Shown: in pieces, positions 4,420-5,463 of the stretch | Position numbering within the stretch: the first letter of the stretch is position 1 | Layout of the letters: each line of letters starts with the position of its first letter | NCBI GenBank assembly: GCA_002383665.1 | Contig: DFZI01000094.1 | Coordinates: forward strand, 856-6,318 | Source: Dehalococcoidia bacterium UBA4060 | GTDB taxonomy: Bacteria; Chloroflexota; Dehalococcoidia; GIF9; UBA5629 | DNA length: 5,463 nt | Reading direction: 5' to 3' | Position numbers and translations under genes: made by a program | Notes under the pieces: model-generated | The model's input: only the letters and a program-made list of their open reading frames with translations | Told to the model about the DNA's origin: nothing | The model's database searches: none

Positions 4420-5463
4420 ATGGCAACAAAGCAGGAAAAACAGAGGCGTTTTTCCATAGGCTATCTTGTATCAACCCTGATTCTGCTCATGCTGTTGCAG
4501 ATATTCCTGATGCCTCTGACCGAGCCGCAGAGAGTCCCGTACAGCCAGTTTCTGAAAGCATTGGATGAGAACAATGTGGCCGAGGCACAGATCAGCGAGT
4601 CCGAAATCCTCTGGAAGACCAGGGATAAAGGTGACCTGCTTATTAGTGCCAGGCTGCCGGGCATAGATGATAGCCAGATTATAAGCCAGCTACGTCAGAG
4701 TGATGCCGTGTTTGCCGGCAATATACTCAGCAAGTTCTGGACTAATCTGTTGAGCTGGGTTGTTCCCATTGGTCTTTTCATATTTCTGTGGTATTTCCTG
4801 ATCGGGCGTGTGGGAGGTAACCAGCAGTATCTAAGCTTTGGCCGTAGCCGTGCCCGGGTGTATAACAGGGGCTTGGTAAACATTACCTTTGACAACGCGG
4901 CCGGCGTGGATGAGGCTAAAGCTGAGCTTCAAGAGGTGGTGGACTTTCTCAAAAATCCGCAAAAATACCGTGCGCTGGGTGGAAAGATCCCCAAAGGAAT
5001 ACTCCTGGTGGGACCACCGGGTACCGGCAAGACTTTGCTGGCGAAGGCAACCGCTGGTGAAGCGGGCGTGCCGTTTTTCAGCATGAGCGGCAGCGAGTTT
5101 GTGGAGATGTTCGTTGGCGTGGGCGCCGCCCGCGTCCGCGACCTGTTTGAACAAGCCAGGAAAAATGCACCTTGCATCGTCTTCATCGATGAAATCGATA
5201 CCATCGGCAAGCAGCGTGGGGGTGTGGCGTCTATCAGGCACGAGGAGCAGGAGCAGACGCTTAACCAGTTACTCACCGAGATGGATGGCTTTGATTCATC
5301 GCAGGGAGTCATCATTATGGCCGCCACTAACCGGCCGGATGTGCTTGATCCTGCCTTGCTGCGGCCCGGCCGCTTTGATCGCCAGATAGTGGTGGACAAG
5401 CCGGACATGAAGGGACGCGAGGAAATCCTTAAAGTACATGCCAGAAACGTCAAGCTTGCACCT
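4420..5463 (+). CDS. ftsH: ATP-dependent zinc metalloprotease FtsH (N-terminal 348 residues, runs off the right edge)
   Basis: FtsH is a hexameric inner-membrane AAA+ protease that extracts and degrades damaged membrane proteins and regulatory cytoplasmic proteins. The visible order is a short basic N-tail, membrane segment about 14-33, an extracytoplasmic domain of about 80 residues, membrane segment about 113-128, then the AAA+ domain. The latter has Walker A GPPGTGKT (198-205), pore motif F-V-G (231-233), Walker B I-V-F-I-D-E-I-D (253-260), and the second region of homology A-A-T-N-R-P-D...R-P-G-R-F-D with arginine fingers Arg315 and Arg318. The zinc HEXXH and protease domain lie beyond the edge. 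H-E-E-Q-E-Q-T-L-N-Q (274-283) replaces the usual [HN]-D-E-R-E-Q. ATG 4420 follows AGGA with a 5-nt spacer. The 121-bp gap after fabD may hold its own promoter (TAGAAT at 4344-4349 is one possible -10), but no clear -35 is seen. Confidence 0.97.
   Translation, partial: MATKQEKQRRFSIGYLVSTLILLMLLQIFLMPLTEPQRVPYSQFLKALDENNVAEAQISESEILWKTRDKGDLLISARLPGIDDSQIISQLRQSDAVFAGNILSKFWTNLLSWVVPIGLFIFLWYFLIGRVGGNQQYLSFGRSRARVYNRGLVNITFDNAAGVDEAKAELQEVVDFLKNPQKYRALGGKIPKGILLVGPPGTGKTLLAKATAGEAGVPFFSMSGSEFVEMFVGVGAARVRDLFEQARKNAPCIVFIDEIDTIGKQRGGVASIRHEEQEQTLNQLLTEMDGFDSSQGVIIMAATNRPDVLDPALLRPGRFDRQIVVDKPDMKGREEILKVHARNVKLAP

Noticed and set aside
4929..5453. Minus-strand open frames inside ftsH
   Set aside because: They are antisense to the AAA+ domain with intact Walker A, Walker B and arginine-finger motifs; the products are Ser/Pro/Arg-rich shadows.

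Overview
The window is a compact piece of a bacterial chromosome, of roughly balanced base composition, devoted mainly to fatty-acid and phospholipid precursor supply. Every recognisable gene is bacterial housekeeping. I see no mobile element, CRISPR array, RNA gene or phage signature. The phylum cannot be fixed from this alone. A two-subunit MaoC-type dehydratase beside plsX, and a propionyl-CoA-carboxylase-type carboxyltransferase beside acpS-fabD, loosely suggest an anaerobe such as a Chloroflexota/Dehalococcoidia or deltaproteobacterial lineage, but that is only a hunch.

Left arm (minus strand, reading leftwards from about 950): two small hot-dog-fold proteins of the MaoC/(R)-hydratase family, then the first 23 codons of plsX, which runs off the left edge. 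The three are tightly packed (10 bp gap, then a 4-bp ATGA overlap) and should form one operon. The first hot-dog protein lacks the catalytic His and the second has the full Asp/His motif. They therefore look like a split, HadAB-like dehydratase.

Centre (924-1280): a 357-bp divergent intergenic region. It has a candidate promoter for each arm, short inverted repeats, and five tandem 12-bp repeats that end 3 bp before the rightward -35.

Right arm (plus strand): an acyl-CoA carboxylase carboxyltransferase beta subunit (524 aa), acpS (holo-ACP synthase), fabD (malonyl-CoA:ACP transacylase), then the first 348 codons of ftsH (membrane AAA+ protease), which runs off the right edge. Gaps are 59, 82 and 121 bp. 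Together the genes could make malonyl-CoA (carboxylase), activate ACP (AcpS), load malonate onto ACP (FabD), dehydrate the beta-hydroxyacyl intermediate (MaoC pair) and pass acyl-ACP to phospholipid synthesis (PlsX). FtsH is a protein quality-control gene that happens to lie downstream.

The observations most worth a second look are the tandem repeats abutting a promoter, a perfect 20-bp palindrome over an internal Met codon near the start of acpS, the split dehydratase, and the substrate-specificity residue of the carboxyltransferase. None of them amounts to a clearly new system.
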